Assembly (NCBI GenBank): GCA_023417665.1
Contig: JAEZFA010000309.1
Location: 1 to 22,516, forward strand
From: Pseudomonadota bacterium
GTDB lineage: Bacteria; Pseudomonadota; Alphaproteobacteria; Rhizobiales; Xanthobacteraceae
Direction of reading: 5' to 3'
DNA: 22,516 nucleotides
Below the pieces are notes generated by a model, which saw only the letters and a program-made list of their open reading frames with translations, had not been told where the DNA came from and searched no databases. The translations under genes were made by a program, and so were the position numbers. Below, piece by piece: positions 1 through 7,511 of the stretch; the stretch's first letter is position 1, and every line of letters begins with the position of its first letter.

Positions 1-80
1 GGCCGGGCTTGTCCCGGCCATCCACGTCTTTACAGCGGTGATGAGTTGCGAAGGCGTGGATGCCCGGCATAAAGCCGGGC
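1..80. repeat. Pair of REP-like hairpins in inverted orientation
   Basis: Two short perfect hairpins face each other. The first has 7-bp arms GGCCGGG (1-7) and CCCGGCC (13-19) around a 5-nt loop. The second has arms GCCCGGC (62-68) and GCCGGGC (74-80), also around a 5-nt loop. Each hairpin is flanked on its inner side by the same tail, ATCCACG(T/C)CTT (20-30 and the reverse complement of 51-61). Positions 1-30 match the reverse complement of 51-80 at 23 of 30 positions, with a 20-nt spacer between. This is the architecture of a bacterial interspersed mosaic element built from two REP units. The left end may continue beyond the window. It lies downstream of the superoxide dismutase gene and could also act in 3'-end formation, which is inference. 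Confidence 0.7.
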
Positions 81-149
81 ATGACGAGTTCGTAAGGCAC
101 TTGAGTTTATTGCCCGTAGTTTGAATCGGACTCTCAAGATGAGAATAAC

Positions 150-875
150 TCAGAGAGTGAACTTGCCGGCCTTCGCGTCGGCATAGCGCTGATTGACCAC
201 GTCCCAGTTCACCACGTTCCACCACGCCTTCAGGTAGTCGGGACGGCGGTTCTGGTACTTCAGGTAATAGGCATGCTCCCAGACGTCATTGCCGAGGATC
301 GGCATGCGCCCATACATCAGCGGCGAATCCTGATTCGGATGCGATTCCAGCGAGAGCTTGCCGGCCTTGTCGGACGTCACGAACACCCAGCCGGAGCCGA
401 ACACGCCCGCGCCCCGCGTGTTGAAGCTCTCTACGAGTTTCGAGAAATCGCCGAAGGAGGCCTTGATGGCGTCCGCAATCTCTCCGCTCGGCTCCCCGCC
501 CGAGCCGCCCATGACCTGCCAGAACATCGAATGGTTGGCGTGCCCGCCACCCGAATTGCGCACCACGGTACGGATGCCTTCCGGCAGGTTGGCGATTTTC
601 GCCAGCATTTCCTGAATCGGCATTTCGAAGGCCTTGGCGTTGGCCTTGGCGGCGTTGTTCAGGTTGTTGATGAAAGCGACGTGGTGGCGGCCATGGTGGA
701 TTTCCATGGTCATCGCGTCGATATGCGGCTCGTTCTTGTCCGGCGCGTAAGGCAGCGGCACCTGCTTGAACGGGCCTTCGGTCGCCTGCGCAAAAACATA
801 GGCCGGCCGTACGGCCGCGTAGGCGCCCACGGCTGCCGCCCCCATCAACAGGGCGCGGCGATTGACTGAAAGCAT
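150..875 (-). CDS. Tat-exported Fe/Mn superoxide dismutase
   Basis: This encodes a 241-residue superoxide dismutase of the Fe/Mn family, which converts superoxide to hydrogen peroxide and oxygen. The ATG at 875 is chosen over an upstream start at 950 because GGGAGG lies 6 nt before it and because it opens directly on a twin-arginine signal peptide (NRRALLM, then a hydrophobic stretch to about residue 30). Metal ligands by family alignment are His60 (EIHHGRHH), His115 (NHSMFW), Asp197 and His201 (DVWEHAYY). The segments GGHANHSMFW and NQDSPLM (Gln182) resemble Mn-type rather than Fe-type enzymes, but metal use cannot be settled by sequence alone. The signal implies folding with metal in the cytoplasm, then export to the periplasm. 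The gene appears monocistronic. Confidence 0.93.
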   Translation of the reverse strand: MLSVNRRALLMGAAAVGAYAAVRPAYVFAQATEGPFKQVPLPYAPDKNEPHIDAMTMEIHHGRHHVAFINNLNNAAKANAKAFEMPIQEMLAKIANLPEGIRTVVRNSGGGHANHSMFWQVMGGSGGEPSGEIADAIKASFGDFSKLVESFNTRGAGVFGSGWVFVTSDKAGKLSLESHPNQDSPLMYGRMPILGNDVWEHAYYLKYQNRRPDYLKAWWNVVNWDVVNQRYADAKAGKFTL

Positions 876-1017
876 GAAAACCTCCCAAAAATGTTGATTG
901 GCCGCGCCGCGGCACTGGCTGCCACTTCCCGGCCGATAATGCGGGAACACGGCAGGCGCGCGGATGGTTTCACTGCCCGGATTTTTTGTGAAGGCCCCGT
1001 AGGGCTACGAGGGATCA

Positions 1018-1473
1018 ATGGCGAGCCTTTTCACCATCGGCTATGAACAGACCGCACTGGCGGACGTGATCGATGCGCTGCGGCGCGCGAAGGTAAAAAT
1101 CCTCGTCGATACCCGCGCCGTCGCCGCCTCCCGCCGGGCGGGGTTTTCCAAGAAGGCGCTTTCCGCGGCCCTCGACGAAGCCGGCATCGCTTACCTGCAT
1201 TTCCAGAAGCTCGGCACGCCCGCGGAAGGCCGCGAGGCCGCCCGCTCGGGAAACTATGCAAAGCTCTGGAAAATTTACGGCAAGCACATCAAGACCAAGC
1301 CTGCGCAGGAAGAACTTGCCGAACTGAACAAGCTCGTCGAAGCGGGAAAGAAAGTCTGCCTCTTGTGCTACGAGCGCAAACCGGAAGAATGCCACCGCAG
1401 CAAGATCGCGGAACTCGTGGCGGAACAAACCGGTGCGAAAATCGTCGATCTGTTCCCGGGAAACTTCATCTGA
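1018..1473 (+). CDS. DUF488 family protein
   Basis: This 151-residue protein belongs to DUF488, a small family of unknown biochemical function. It opens with the typical FTIGYEQ and has ILVDTRA near residue 35. It ends with the characteristic cysteine motif LLCYERKPEECHR (about residues 118-130), which supplies two cysteines, a histidine and an arginine that could bind metal or act in catalysis. GAGGG lies shortly upstream of the ATG. The stop codon overlaps the start of the next gene by one base (TGATG), so the two are translationally coupled. No signal peptide or membrane segment is visible, so it is probably cytosolic. Family assignment is confident; a function would be a guess. Confidence 0.88.
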   Translation: MASLFTIGYEQTALADVIDALRRAKVKILVDTRAVAASRRAGFSKKALSAALDEAGIAYLHFQKLGTPAEGREAARSGNYAKLWKIYGKHIKTKPAQEELAELNKLVEAGKKVCLLCYERKPEECHRSKIAELVAEQTGAKIVDLFPGNFI

Positions 1474-2273
1474 TGGCAAAGCAAGGCAGAATATACGCGG
1501 GCATCGGCGGCTGGACCTACGAACCATGGCGCGGCGTGTTCTATCCGAAGGGTCTGCCGCACGCGAAAGAGCTCGAATATGCCAGCGGCAAGCTGACCTC
1601 GATCGAGGTGAACGGCACCTTCTACCGCACGCAGAATGCGAAGACCTTTCAGAAATGGGCGAGCGAAACGCCCGACGGCTTCGTCTTCGCGCTCAAGGGC
1701 GTGCGCTACGCCGTCAACCGCCGCGTGCTCGCGGAGGCCGGCGACTCTATCAAGCGCTTCATGGACTCCGGCATCACCGAACTTGGCGACAAGCTCGGCC
1801 CCCTGTTATGGCAATTCGCGCCGACCAAGAAATTCGACGAAGCCGACTTCGGCAAATTTCTCGAACTGCTGCCGCACGAATTCGACGGCCGCAAGATCAG
1901 CCATGTCGTCGAGCCGCGGAGCGAAACTTTCTCCACGCCCGCTTTCATCAAGCTCGCGCGAAAGTTCGGCGTTTCGATCTGCTACACCGATCACATCGAC
2001 TATGTGAACATGGCCGACATCACCGGAGACTTCGTCTATGCCCGGCTCCAGCGCGGCAAGGACAAGGTGAAGACCGGCTATCCGCCGAAGGAAATCGAAG
2101 CCGTCGCTAAACATGCAAAAGCATGGGCGTCAGGCAAGGACGTCACAGCACTCCCGCACGCCGACAAGACCAAGCCCGCCGCAAAGCCGCGCGACGTGTT
2201 CATCTATTTCATTCACGAAGGCAAAGTCCGCGCGCCTGCCGCGGCGATGAAATTGATCGAAACGCTGAAGTAG
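1473..2273 (+). CDS. DUF72 family protein (YecE-like)
   Basis: This 266-residue protein belongs to DUF72, the YecE-like family, known to adopt a TIM-barrel fold but without a settled activity. Visible family motifs are GIGGWTYEPWRGVFYP (residues 10-25), SIEVNGTFYR (43-52) and the W..ETPDGFVFALKG segment (62-76). The start at 1473 is chosen because it overlaps the DUF488 stop codon as TGATG and places the first family motif near the N-terminus; a longer reading from 1365 would run inside the preceding gene. It ends 5 nt before the convergent stop codon of the ABC permease. The coupling to DUF488 suggests the two products act in the same process, which is inference. Confidence 0.9.
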   Translation: MAKQGRIYAGIGGWTYEPWRGVFYPKGLPHAKELEYASGKLTSIEVNGTFYRTQNAKTFQKWASETPDGFVFALKGVRYAVNRRVLAEAGDSIKRFMDSGITELGDKLGPLLWQFAPTKKFDEADFGKFLELLPHEFDGRKISHVVEPRSETFSTPAFIKLARKFGVSICYTDHIDYVNMADITGDFVYARLQRGKDKVKTGYPPKEIEAVAKHAKAWASGKDVTALPHADKTKPAAKPRDVFIYFIHEGKVRAPAAAMKLIETLK

Positions 2274-2278
2274 CCGCC

Positions 2279-3421
2279 TCAATCCAGCGTCCTTCTGAAC
2301 CGCGTCACCGCGATCACGATCGCAACCAGCATCAGCACGAACATCGCCGCGACATCATATTGCAGGTCGGCGAAAGTCGCGCCCTTGAGCATGATCGCGC
2401 GCACGATCCGCACATAATGGGTGAGCGGGAGCGCCTCCCCGATCCACTGCGCCCAGGTCGGCATGCCCGCGAACGGAAACATGAATCCGGATAGCAGAAT
2501 GTTCGGCAGGAAAAACATGAAGGTCATCTGCACGGCCTGCAGCTGGTTCTGCGCGACCGTCGAGAACGAATAGCCGATCGACAGATTGGTCGCGATGAAC
2601 AGCGTGGAAAGTGCGGCCAGCAAAAACAGATTGCCGAGCACCGGCACGCCGAACAGCAACACGCCGAAACCGATGATCAGCGTCGCCTGCAGGAATCCGA
2701 CGATGATGTAGGGAATGATCTTGCCGATCATGATTTCCAGCGGCGAAATCGGCATGGAAAGCAGGCTCTCCATGGTGCCGCGCTCGACCTCGCGCGTCAC
2801 CGACAAGGCCGTGAAGATCAGCATGGTCATGGTCAGGATGATGCCGACGAGCCCGGGCACGATGTTGAGCGCGCTGACGGCGGCCGGATTGTAGCGGGCA
2901 TGCGAGCGGATTTCGAACAAGGGCTCGGTCTGGTCGGGAAGCATCCGCTCGTTGATCAGCGCAAGCTGCACGATCCGGTTGAGGCTGCCCAGCGCCGTGC
3001 CGCTCGCCACCGGGTCGGTGGAATCCGCGGCGACCAGCAAAGAGGGCTTGTCCCCGCGCCGCAGCGCGCGCTCGAAACCGGCCGGAATTTCGATCGCGAA
3101 CAGCACCTTGCCCGAGGCAAGCACGCGATCGAGTTCCTCGGTCGTGGTCAGCCGGTGCGTGATCTTGAAATATTGCGTTCGCTCGATGGCCGCGAGAATA
3201 GCGCGGCCGACATCGCTGGTTTCCTGCAACAGCACCGCCGTCGGCAAATTGCGAGGCGTCGTGTTGATTGCATAGCCGAACAGAAGCAGCTGCATGATCG
3301 GCAGCATGACAATCATCGCAAACGACACCCGGTCGCGGCGAAGCTGCAGAAACTCCTTGGTTTGCATCGCGCGGACGCGGCGCCAGAATCCGCGCTGCCG
3401 GATTGCCCCGAAAACGCTCAC
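2279..3421 (-). CDS. ABC-2 type transporter permease
   Basis: This 380-residue membrane protein is the permease of an ABC exporter of the ABC-2 superfamily (YhhJ/YbhR-like). After a cytoplasmic N-terminus there is one membrane segment (about 33-53), then a large extracytoplasmic domain (about 55-190). A cluster of about five membrane segments follows to the C-terminus. The stretch VTREVERGTMESLLSMPISP (about 228-247) is the typical cytoplasmic coupling region of this family. The start codon overlaps the ATPase stop by 4 nt (ATGA). Only one permease gene is present, so the working transporter is presumably a homodimer. The substrate is unknown; drugs, lipophilic compounds or cell-envelope components are all possible. 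Confidence 0.9.
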   Translation of the reverse strand: MSVFGAIRQRGFWRRVRAMQTKEFLQLRRDRVSFAMIVMLPIMQLLLFGYAINTTPRNLPTAVLLQETSDVGRAILAAIERTQYFKITHRLTTTEELDRVLASGKVLFAIEIPAGFERALRRGDKPSLLVAADSTDPVASGTALGSLNRIVQLALINERMLPDQTEPLFEIRSHARYNPAAVSALNIVPGLVGIILTMTMLIFTALSVTREVERGTMESLLSMPISPLEIMIGKIIPYIIVGFLQATLIIGFGVLLFGVPVLGNLFLLAALSTLFIATNLSIGYSFSTVAQNQLQAVQMTFMFFLPNILLSGFMFPFAGMPTWAQWIGEALPLTHYVRIVRAIMLKGATFADLQYDVAAMFVLMLVAIVIAVTRFRRTLD

Positions 3422-4350
3422 TGGAAATTATCCTTGGAGCGGTTCATCAGCTCAATGAACACGTCTTCCAGCGACGGTTCCGCCGGCGTCCAGGTGTATT
3501 TGCTCTCGCTGCGAAACGGCGCGATCGCAGCTTCCAGCTTTGCCGCATCCCGGCCCGAGACGTGCAGGCTCGTGCCGAATGGCGCCACCATATCGACGCC
3601 CGGCCTACCGTCGAGCTTTTGCAGAAGCTCCTGCAGCCCTTCACCGTTCACGTCATAGGTGATCAGTTTCGACTGCTCGATTACTTCCTCGACCGTGCCG
3701 CGCGTAAGCAACTCGCCATAAGCGATATACGCGATCTCGTGGCAGCGCTCGGCTTCATCCATGTAATGCGTGGAGACCAGCACGGTGAGACCTTCCGCCG
3801 CGAGCGCGTGTATCTCGTTCCAGAACTCGCGCCGCGCCTTCGGATCGACGCCGGCGGTCGGCTCGTCCAGGAGCAGCAGTTGCGGACCCGGCAAGGTACA
3901 GGCACCGAGCGCGAGCCTCTGCTTCCAGCCGCCGGAAAGCTGCGCCGCAAGCTGCTCCTCGCGACCCTGCAGGCCTAGCCTGTCGATCATTTGCCGAGCC
4001 GACTGCAGCGGCGCGTCGAGCCCATAGATGCGCGCGACGAACTCGAGATTCTCGCGGACCGAACGATCCTGATAAAGCGAGAACCGCTGCGTCATGTAGC
4101 CGACGTGATTCTTGATCTGATCGGCTTCGGTGCGGATGTCGTAGCCGAGACAGGTCCCCTCGCCGCTGTCCGGGGTCAACAGCCCGCACAGCATGCGAAT
4201 GGTCGTGGTTTTTCCGGAGCCGTTCGGACCCAGAAAGCCGTAGATCGAACCCCGCTTCACCTGCATCGAAAGATTGCGCACAACTACGCGGCCGTCGAAG
4301 CTCTTGGTCAGCCCCTTCACGTCGATCGCGATGTCGGAGGCAGGCTTCAC
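3418..4350 (-). CDS. ABC transporter ATP-binding protein
   Basis: This 310-residue protein is the nucleotide-binding subunit of the exporter. It has Walker A GPNGSGKTT (41-49), signature LSGGWKQRL (138-146, with Trp where many family members have Gln), Walker B LLLLDEP (158-164) and the switch histidine at STH (His195). A C-terminal domain of about 80 residues follows, as is usual for ABC-2 exporters. The start is a GTG at 4350. It overlaps the stop codon of the membrane-fusion gene as GTGA and has GAGGA shortly upstream. An open frame extends further upstream, but that part lies inside the preceding gene and lacks family character. There is a single nucleotide-binding domain, unlike E. coli YbhF, which carries two. 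Confidence 0.93.
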   Translation of the reverse strand: MKPASDIAIDVKGLTKSFDGRVVVRNLSMQVKRGSIYGFLGPNGSGKTTTIRMLCGLLTPDSGEGTCLGYDIRTEADQIKNHVGYMTQRFSLYQDRSVRENLEFVARIYGLDAPLQSARQMIDRLGLQGREEQLAAQLSGGWKQRLALGACTLPGPQLLLLDEPTAGVDPKARREFWNEIHALAAEGLTVLVSTHYMDEAERCHEIAYIAYGELLTRGTVEEVIEQSKLITYDVNGEGLQELLQKLDGRPGVDMVAPFGTSLHVSGRDAAKLEAAIAPFRSESKYTWTPAEPSLEDVFIELMNRSKDNFQ

Positions 4351-5111
4351 TTCTTTTCCTCGCGCAGGTTCAGCGTGACGCTGACCGGCTGGCCGACCCG
4401 CATCTGTGCGGGGTTCTCTGGAAGCGCCTCGATCAGAAATACGAGCTTGCTGCGTTCCTGCTCGCTGTAGATCACGGGCGGCGTGTACTCCGCCTGCCGC
4501 GCGATGAAACTGATCTTCGCAGTCTGCGGCCCGCAACCGTCGCAATGAACATTGACGCTGTCGCCGATGGCAAGACGCGGCAGCACGGCCTGTGCAACAT
4601 AGAAGCGGACCTTCAGATTTCCCGGCGGCAGAATCGCGATGATCGGCCGCCCGGCGACCACAAGCTCGCCCTCGCGGAAATAAACCTGCTGCACGATGCC
4701 ATCGACGGGGCTCACGATCGAACGTCGCCTCAGCCGCGTCTGCGCCGAATTCAGTTTCGCCTCCGCCTCGCGCAGTGCGGCCTGCGTGTCGTCATAGGCC
4801 TTCTGCGTGCCGGTGTTCGTCTTGATGAGCTGCTCCGCGCGCTGAAACGCGGCTCTCGCATTCTCAACCGCCGCGCGCGCGGCGAGCTCGTCGGCCTTCT
4901 GCAGATCCGCTTCGAGCGAGAACAGCGGGGTACCTTTTTCCACCTTGTCGCCTTCGCGCACGTTCTGCACTTCGATGCGCCCATTCTCGTCAGGCCCGAC
5001 GAAGATCAGGTTCGCTTCGATCCACCCCTGAAAGGATTGCGTTTCATTCTTTTCGCAGGCTGCAAGCGCGAACAGGAGGGGAAACAGCAGGAGGATACGA
5101 AGCAGCTTCAT
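4347..5111 (-). CDS. HlyD-family membrane-fusion lipoprotein
   Basis: This 254-residue periplasmic adaptor links the ABC pump to the outer envelope. The N-terminus is a lipoprotein signal peptide with lipobox LAAC (Cys19), so it is probably lipid-anchored rather than held by a transmembrane helix. A lipoyl-like half-motif around residues 45-70 is followed by an alpha-helical hairpin (about 70-125, rich in Ala, Glu, Arg and Gln). The second lipoyl half follows (SIVSPVDGIVQQVYFREGE, about 131-149) and then a beta-barrel domain. This is the HlyD/YbhG-like layout, on the short side for the family. The ATG overlaps the TetR stop codon as ATGA. No outer-membrane TolC-type gene is in the window, so a shared channel encoded elsewhere would be needed. 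Confidence 0.9.
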   Translation of the reverse strand: MKLLRILLLFPLLFALAACEKNETQSFQGWIEANLIFVGPDENGRIEVQNVREGDKVEKGTPLFSLEADLQKADELAARAAVENARAAFQRAEQLIKTNTGTQKAYDDTQAALREAEAKLNSAQTRLRRRSIVSPVDGIVQQVYFREGELVVAGRPIIAILPPGNLKVRFYVAQAVLPRLAIGDSVNVHCDGCGPQTAKISFIARQAEYTPPVIYSEQERSKLVFLIEALPENPAQMRVGQPVSVTLNLREEKK

Positions 5112-5764
5112 GATTGCTCTTCCCTGTCGAACAGGATTTCGATTTGCGCTTGCATGAGCGCCCTTACATCCAGCGGCTCGAAGCGGTCGAACATGGATTT
5201 CCAGATGATTGAGATCAGTGCGGGCGCGATGATCAGCTGCGGAAAGCGCGCCAGCGTGTCGCCCTTGAGCTCGTTCTCGCGCACGGCACGTTCGGCTCGC
5301 GCCCGGAAGGCGCCGAGCCCGCGCGAAATCACTTCGCGATAGTAAAACTCCGCAAGCTTCGGGAAACGCGGCCCCTCACTCAGGATCAGCCGCACGATAT
5401 CCTTGCGCCGCGTTTCGATCACTTGCGTTACGAAAAGATCGGCCACCCGATGCGCAAGCTCCCGTAGAGGCAGCGGCTTGCCGCCCCCTTGCGCGCCGAG
5501 CACCGCTTCCAGCATGCCGATCACCGGGCTTATTTCCGCGCGCAGCAATTCGAGAAACAGCGCTTCCTTGTCCTTGAAATAGAGATAGATCGTGCCCTTC
5601 GCGACTTTGGCGCGCTTTGCAACGTCATCGAGCCGCGCCGCGGCAAAGCCCTTCTGCGAAAATTCGTCGAGCGCCGCAGCCAGGATCAACCCGCGCTTGT
5701 CCGCGGCTTTTTCCTTGCGGCCCGGACTTGCCGCCGCCGGCCGGCGCTGCGTGGTTCTTGCCAT
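5108..5764 (-). CDS. TetR/AcrR family transcriptional regulator
   Basis: This 218-residue regulator is first in the exporter operon and is the probable local repressor. A basic N-terminal tail is followed by the TetR DNA-binding domain (about 22-70), with recognition-helix segment KVAKGTIYLYFKDKEALF (53-70). The C-terminal ligand and dimerisation domain is of the type found in regulators of efflux pumps. The ATG at 5764 is the only reasonable start in frame before the helix-turn-helix. No Shine-Dalgarno sequence precedes it. A perfect palindrome ends 9 nt upstream, inside a plausible promoter, which fits autorepression with release by a pump substrate. The arrangement recalls E. coli CecR and the ybhGFSR genes; this is analogy, not demonstrated orthology. 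Confidence 0.92.
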   Translation of the reverse strand: MARTTQRRPAAASPGRKEKAADKRGLILAAALDEFSQKGFAAARLDDVAKRAKVAKGTIYLYFKDKEALFLELLRAEISPVIGMLEAVLGAQGGGKPLPLRELAHRVADLFVTQVIETRRKDIVRLILSEGPRFPKLAEFYYREVISRGLGAFRARAERAVRENELKGDTLARFPQLIIAPALISIIWKSMFDRFEPLDVRALMQAQIEILFDREEQS

Positions 5765-5770
5765 GAAATA

Positions 5771-5799
5771 ATTATGACTGACTAGTCAGTCATATACAA
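5771..5799 (-). promoter_or_regulatory. Candidate promoter of the TetR-exporter operon
   Basis: On the minus strand TTGTAT (5799-5794) and CATAAT (5776-5771) are separated by 17 nt, the ideal spacing. The -10 matches the consensus at five of six positions, the -35 at three. The -10 box ends 6 nt before the TetR ATG, so transcription would begin at or within a base or two of the start codon. This predicts a leaderless message. Confidence 0.5.
5773..5794. promoter_or_regulatory. 22-bp palindromic operator for the TetR operon
   Basis: This is a perfect 22-bp inverted repeat with no spacer; the central half-site is ATGACTGACT, followed by its exact reverse complement. It contains the repeated TGAC/GTCA words typical of TetR-family operators. 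It lies 8 nt upstream of the TetR start codon and nearly fills the spacer between the candidate -35 and -10 hexamers. A bound dimer would therefore block RNA polymerase. The palindrome is seen directly; its role is inferred from position. Confidence 0.85.
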
Positions 5800-5832
5800 G
5801 AACAAAAAAATATAACAATGTCAGTAGCTTGC

Positions 5833-6305
5833 TCATTCGCCGCAATGAAACGGGAGATCCTTGGTATAGCGCTTGCCGCCGGAATAGAGCTCCGCCTGCA
5901 TGATCGTGCAGTCGAGATTCTGCACGAACACGGCACGGTATGACACGCCACTGGTGCTGACATAGACATCGAGAAGCTGAGCGTGCGCAGCACCTTCTTG
6001 GTCTTCACCTCGCGCAGCAGAACCTGCCCCTGCAGGCCTTCCGCGAATTTCTCGCCCTTGGCGTGAAACTCGACCCGAAGCAGAAAGCCGCTGAATTTGC
6101 CGCCTTCGAAACCCTTGGCGGAAACCGTGAAGTTGTGAACCGCCAGTTCTTCGAGCCTGAAAATATCCTGCGATAGCTCGCCCTTCTCCGTCATGAAAAG
6201 CTGCACGGTAAAATCGGTCGCCACGACGTCCCGCGGCTGGGCATCAGCGGGCACCGCGTACAGGACGCAATACGCGACAAGAAGTAGCCGCGCATAACGC
6301 AGCAT
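5833..6305 (-). pseudogene. Small secreted protein, frameshifted near the 3' end
   Basis: The reading frame opens at 6305 with a signal peptide (MLRYARLLLVAYCVLYAVPADA). A hydrophilic beta-rich domain follows, including VATDFTVQLF and FSGFLLRVEFHAKGEKF. After about residue 107 the original frame turns into low-quality Ser/Arg/Cys-rich sequence that runs to 5790, over the TetR operator. One frame over, the same DNA encodes a sensible tail with DVYVSTSGVSYRAVF, NLDCTIMQAELYSGGKRY and the end LPFHCGE, stopping at 5833-5835. The switch lies between about 5965 and 5990, and one added base (or two removed) restores a protein of about 157 residues. It may be a sequencing error or a real mutation. 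The gene starts 9 nt after the MFS stop, so the two form an operon. The family is not recognised. Confidence 0.7.
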
Positions 6306-6314
6306 GACGACGCC

Positions 6315-7511
6315 CTACTCCGCCGGTTGCGTCGATGGCAGACGCGATTCCGCGCGGTTCGCGAGAATCGAAATCGCGGTCGTCGCTGCCGCAAACAACA
6401 CGGCAAACACCGCAGTCACGATCAGCACGAGCCCGAAACCGCCCTTGCCGTGCAGCGCCGCGATCAGTGATACCGCCAGTCCGCTCGATATGAACGACAG
6501 GAAGAAGCGAACGGCAAAGACGCGGCCACGCCAGGCATCCGCCGTGTAGCGCGCAATCACCATGTCGCCGACCGTCACCTGCGCATAGATCGCGGCAATC
6601 GAAAGCGCGAGCGCGCCGAGCAGCATCGTGCCGCTCGCGAAATAGGCCCATACCACGCCGACCACCTGCATCACGCCGATGAAGGCAAGCAGAACGTGCG
6701 GCGCATAGCGCGAGACCAGGCGGCCGACCGTAAGCTGCGCAATGCCGCCGAACAGAAGCACGCCGGTCGCGACCGAGCCGAGCAGAACCAGCGGCACTTC
6801 CTGCGCCATGCGCTCATCGACGATCTTCGGGATCGCGATCGTCAGAATGTTGAAAACCGTGCCGCCGGAGAACGCGAGCATCGCGAAGAAGGCGAACACC
6901 GCGACCATCATGCCGCCCTGCAACGGCACTTCCGCGACCTTCGCCCGTTGCCCGGCTTTGTCCGTCTCCTCGCTCGTCAGATAGAGATAAGCGACCCCGA
7001 TCACCACGCAGACTACGGCCGGAATGATGAAGGCCGCGCGCCAGCCGACCCACGCCATCAGCGCCGCCGTGATGCCGGGCGCCAGCGCGACGCCGAAATT
7101 TCCCCAGATGCCGTTGCGAGCAAAATCCCGGCCACGGTCGCGCGCATTGGTGACCAGCATGGGAATGCCGACCGGATGATAGATCGCGGCGAAGATGCCG
7201 AGCAGAAGCAGCGCCGCGCCGAGCCAGTAAACGTCCGGCGCCACGGCCGCGAGCGCCATGGAAAGCGCGCAGCCGAAGAAGAAGATCGCCATGATCTTTC
7301 TGCGGCTCCAGTGATCGGCCAACCAGCCCCAGGGCAGCGAAAACAGACCGAACGCGACGAAACATGCGGTCGAGAGCGCGATCAGTTCGGCGTAGGAGCG
7401 CGCAAGCGCCGTCTCCAGACCGATCACCACGGTCGGAAAGACCAGCAGCACATAATGATCGATGAAATGAGCGACGTTGATGAAACGAAGCTGATTACGC
7501 GTTTCTTCCAT
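6315..7511 (-). CDS. MFS transporter
   Basis: This 398-residue polytopic membrane protein belongs to the major facilitator superfamily, with about 12 hydrophobic segments in two halves. Motif A appears between the second and third segments as GWLADHWSRRK (about 61-71), and an NGIWGNFGVALAPGI stretch (about 132-146) resembles the motif of drug-proton antiporters. The N-terminal INVAHFIDHYVLLVFPTVV resembles fosmidomycin-resistance-type members, but the substrate cannot be named. The small secreted protein gene follows 9 nt after the stop. The start at 7511 puts the first membrane segment at the usual place; only a weak GAG-type ribosome site precedes it. Confidence 0.88.
   Translation of the reverse strand: MEETRNQLRFINVAHFIDHYVLLVFPTVVIGLETALARSYAELIALSTACFVAFGLFSLPWGWLADHWSRRKIMAIFFFGCALSMALAAVAPDVYWLGAALLLLGIFAAIYHPVGIPMLVTNARDRGRDFARNGIWGNFGVALAPGITAALMAWVGWRAAFIIPAVVCVVIGVAYLYLTSEETDKAGQRAKVAEVPLQGGMMVAVFAFFAMLAFSGGTVFNILTIAIPKIVDERMAQEVPLVLLGSVATGVLLFGGIAQLTVGRLVSRYAPHVLLAFIGVMQVVGVVWAYFASGTMLLGALALSIAAIYAQVTVGDMVIARYTADAWRGRVFAVRFFLSFISSGLAVSLIAALHGKGGFGLVLIVTAVFAVLFAAATTAISILANRAESRLPSTQPAE

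Noticed and set aside
5790..5832. 3' end of the uninterrupted frame of the secreted protein, overlapping the TetR operator
   Set aside because: The neighbouring frame gives a better tail and stops at 5833, so this stretch is treated as intergenic promoter DNA.
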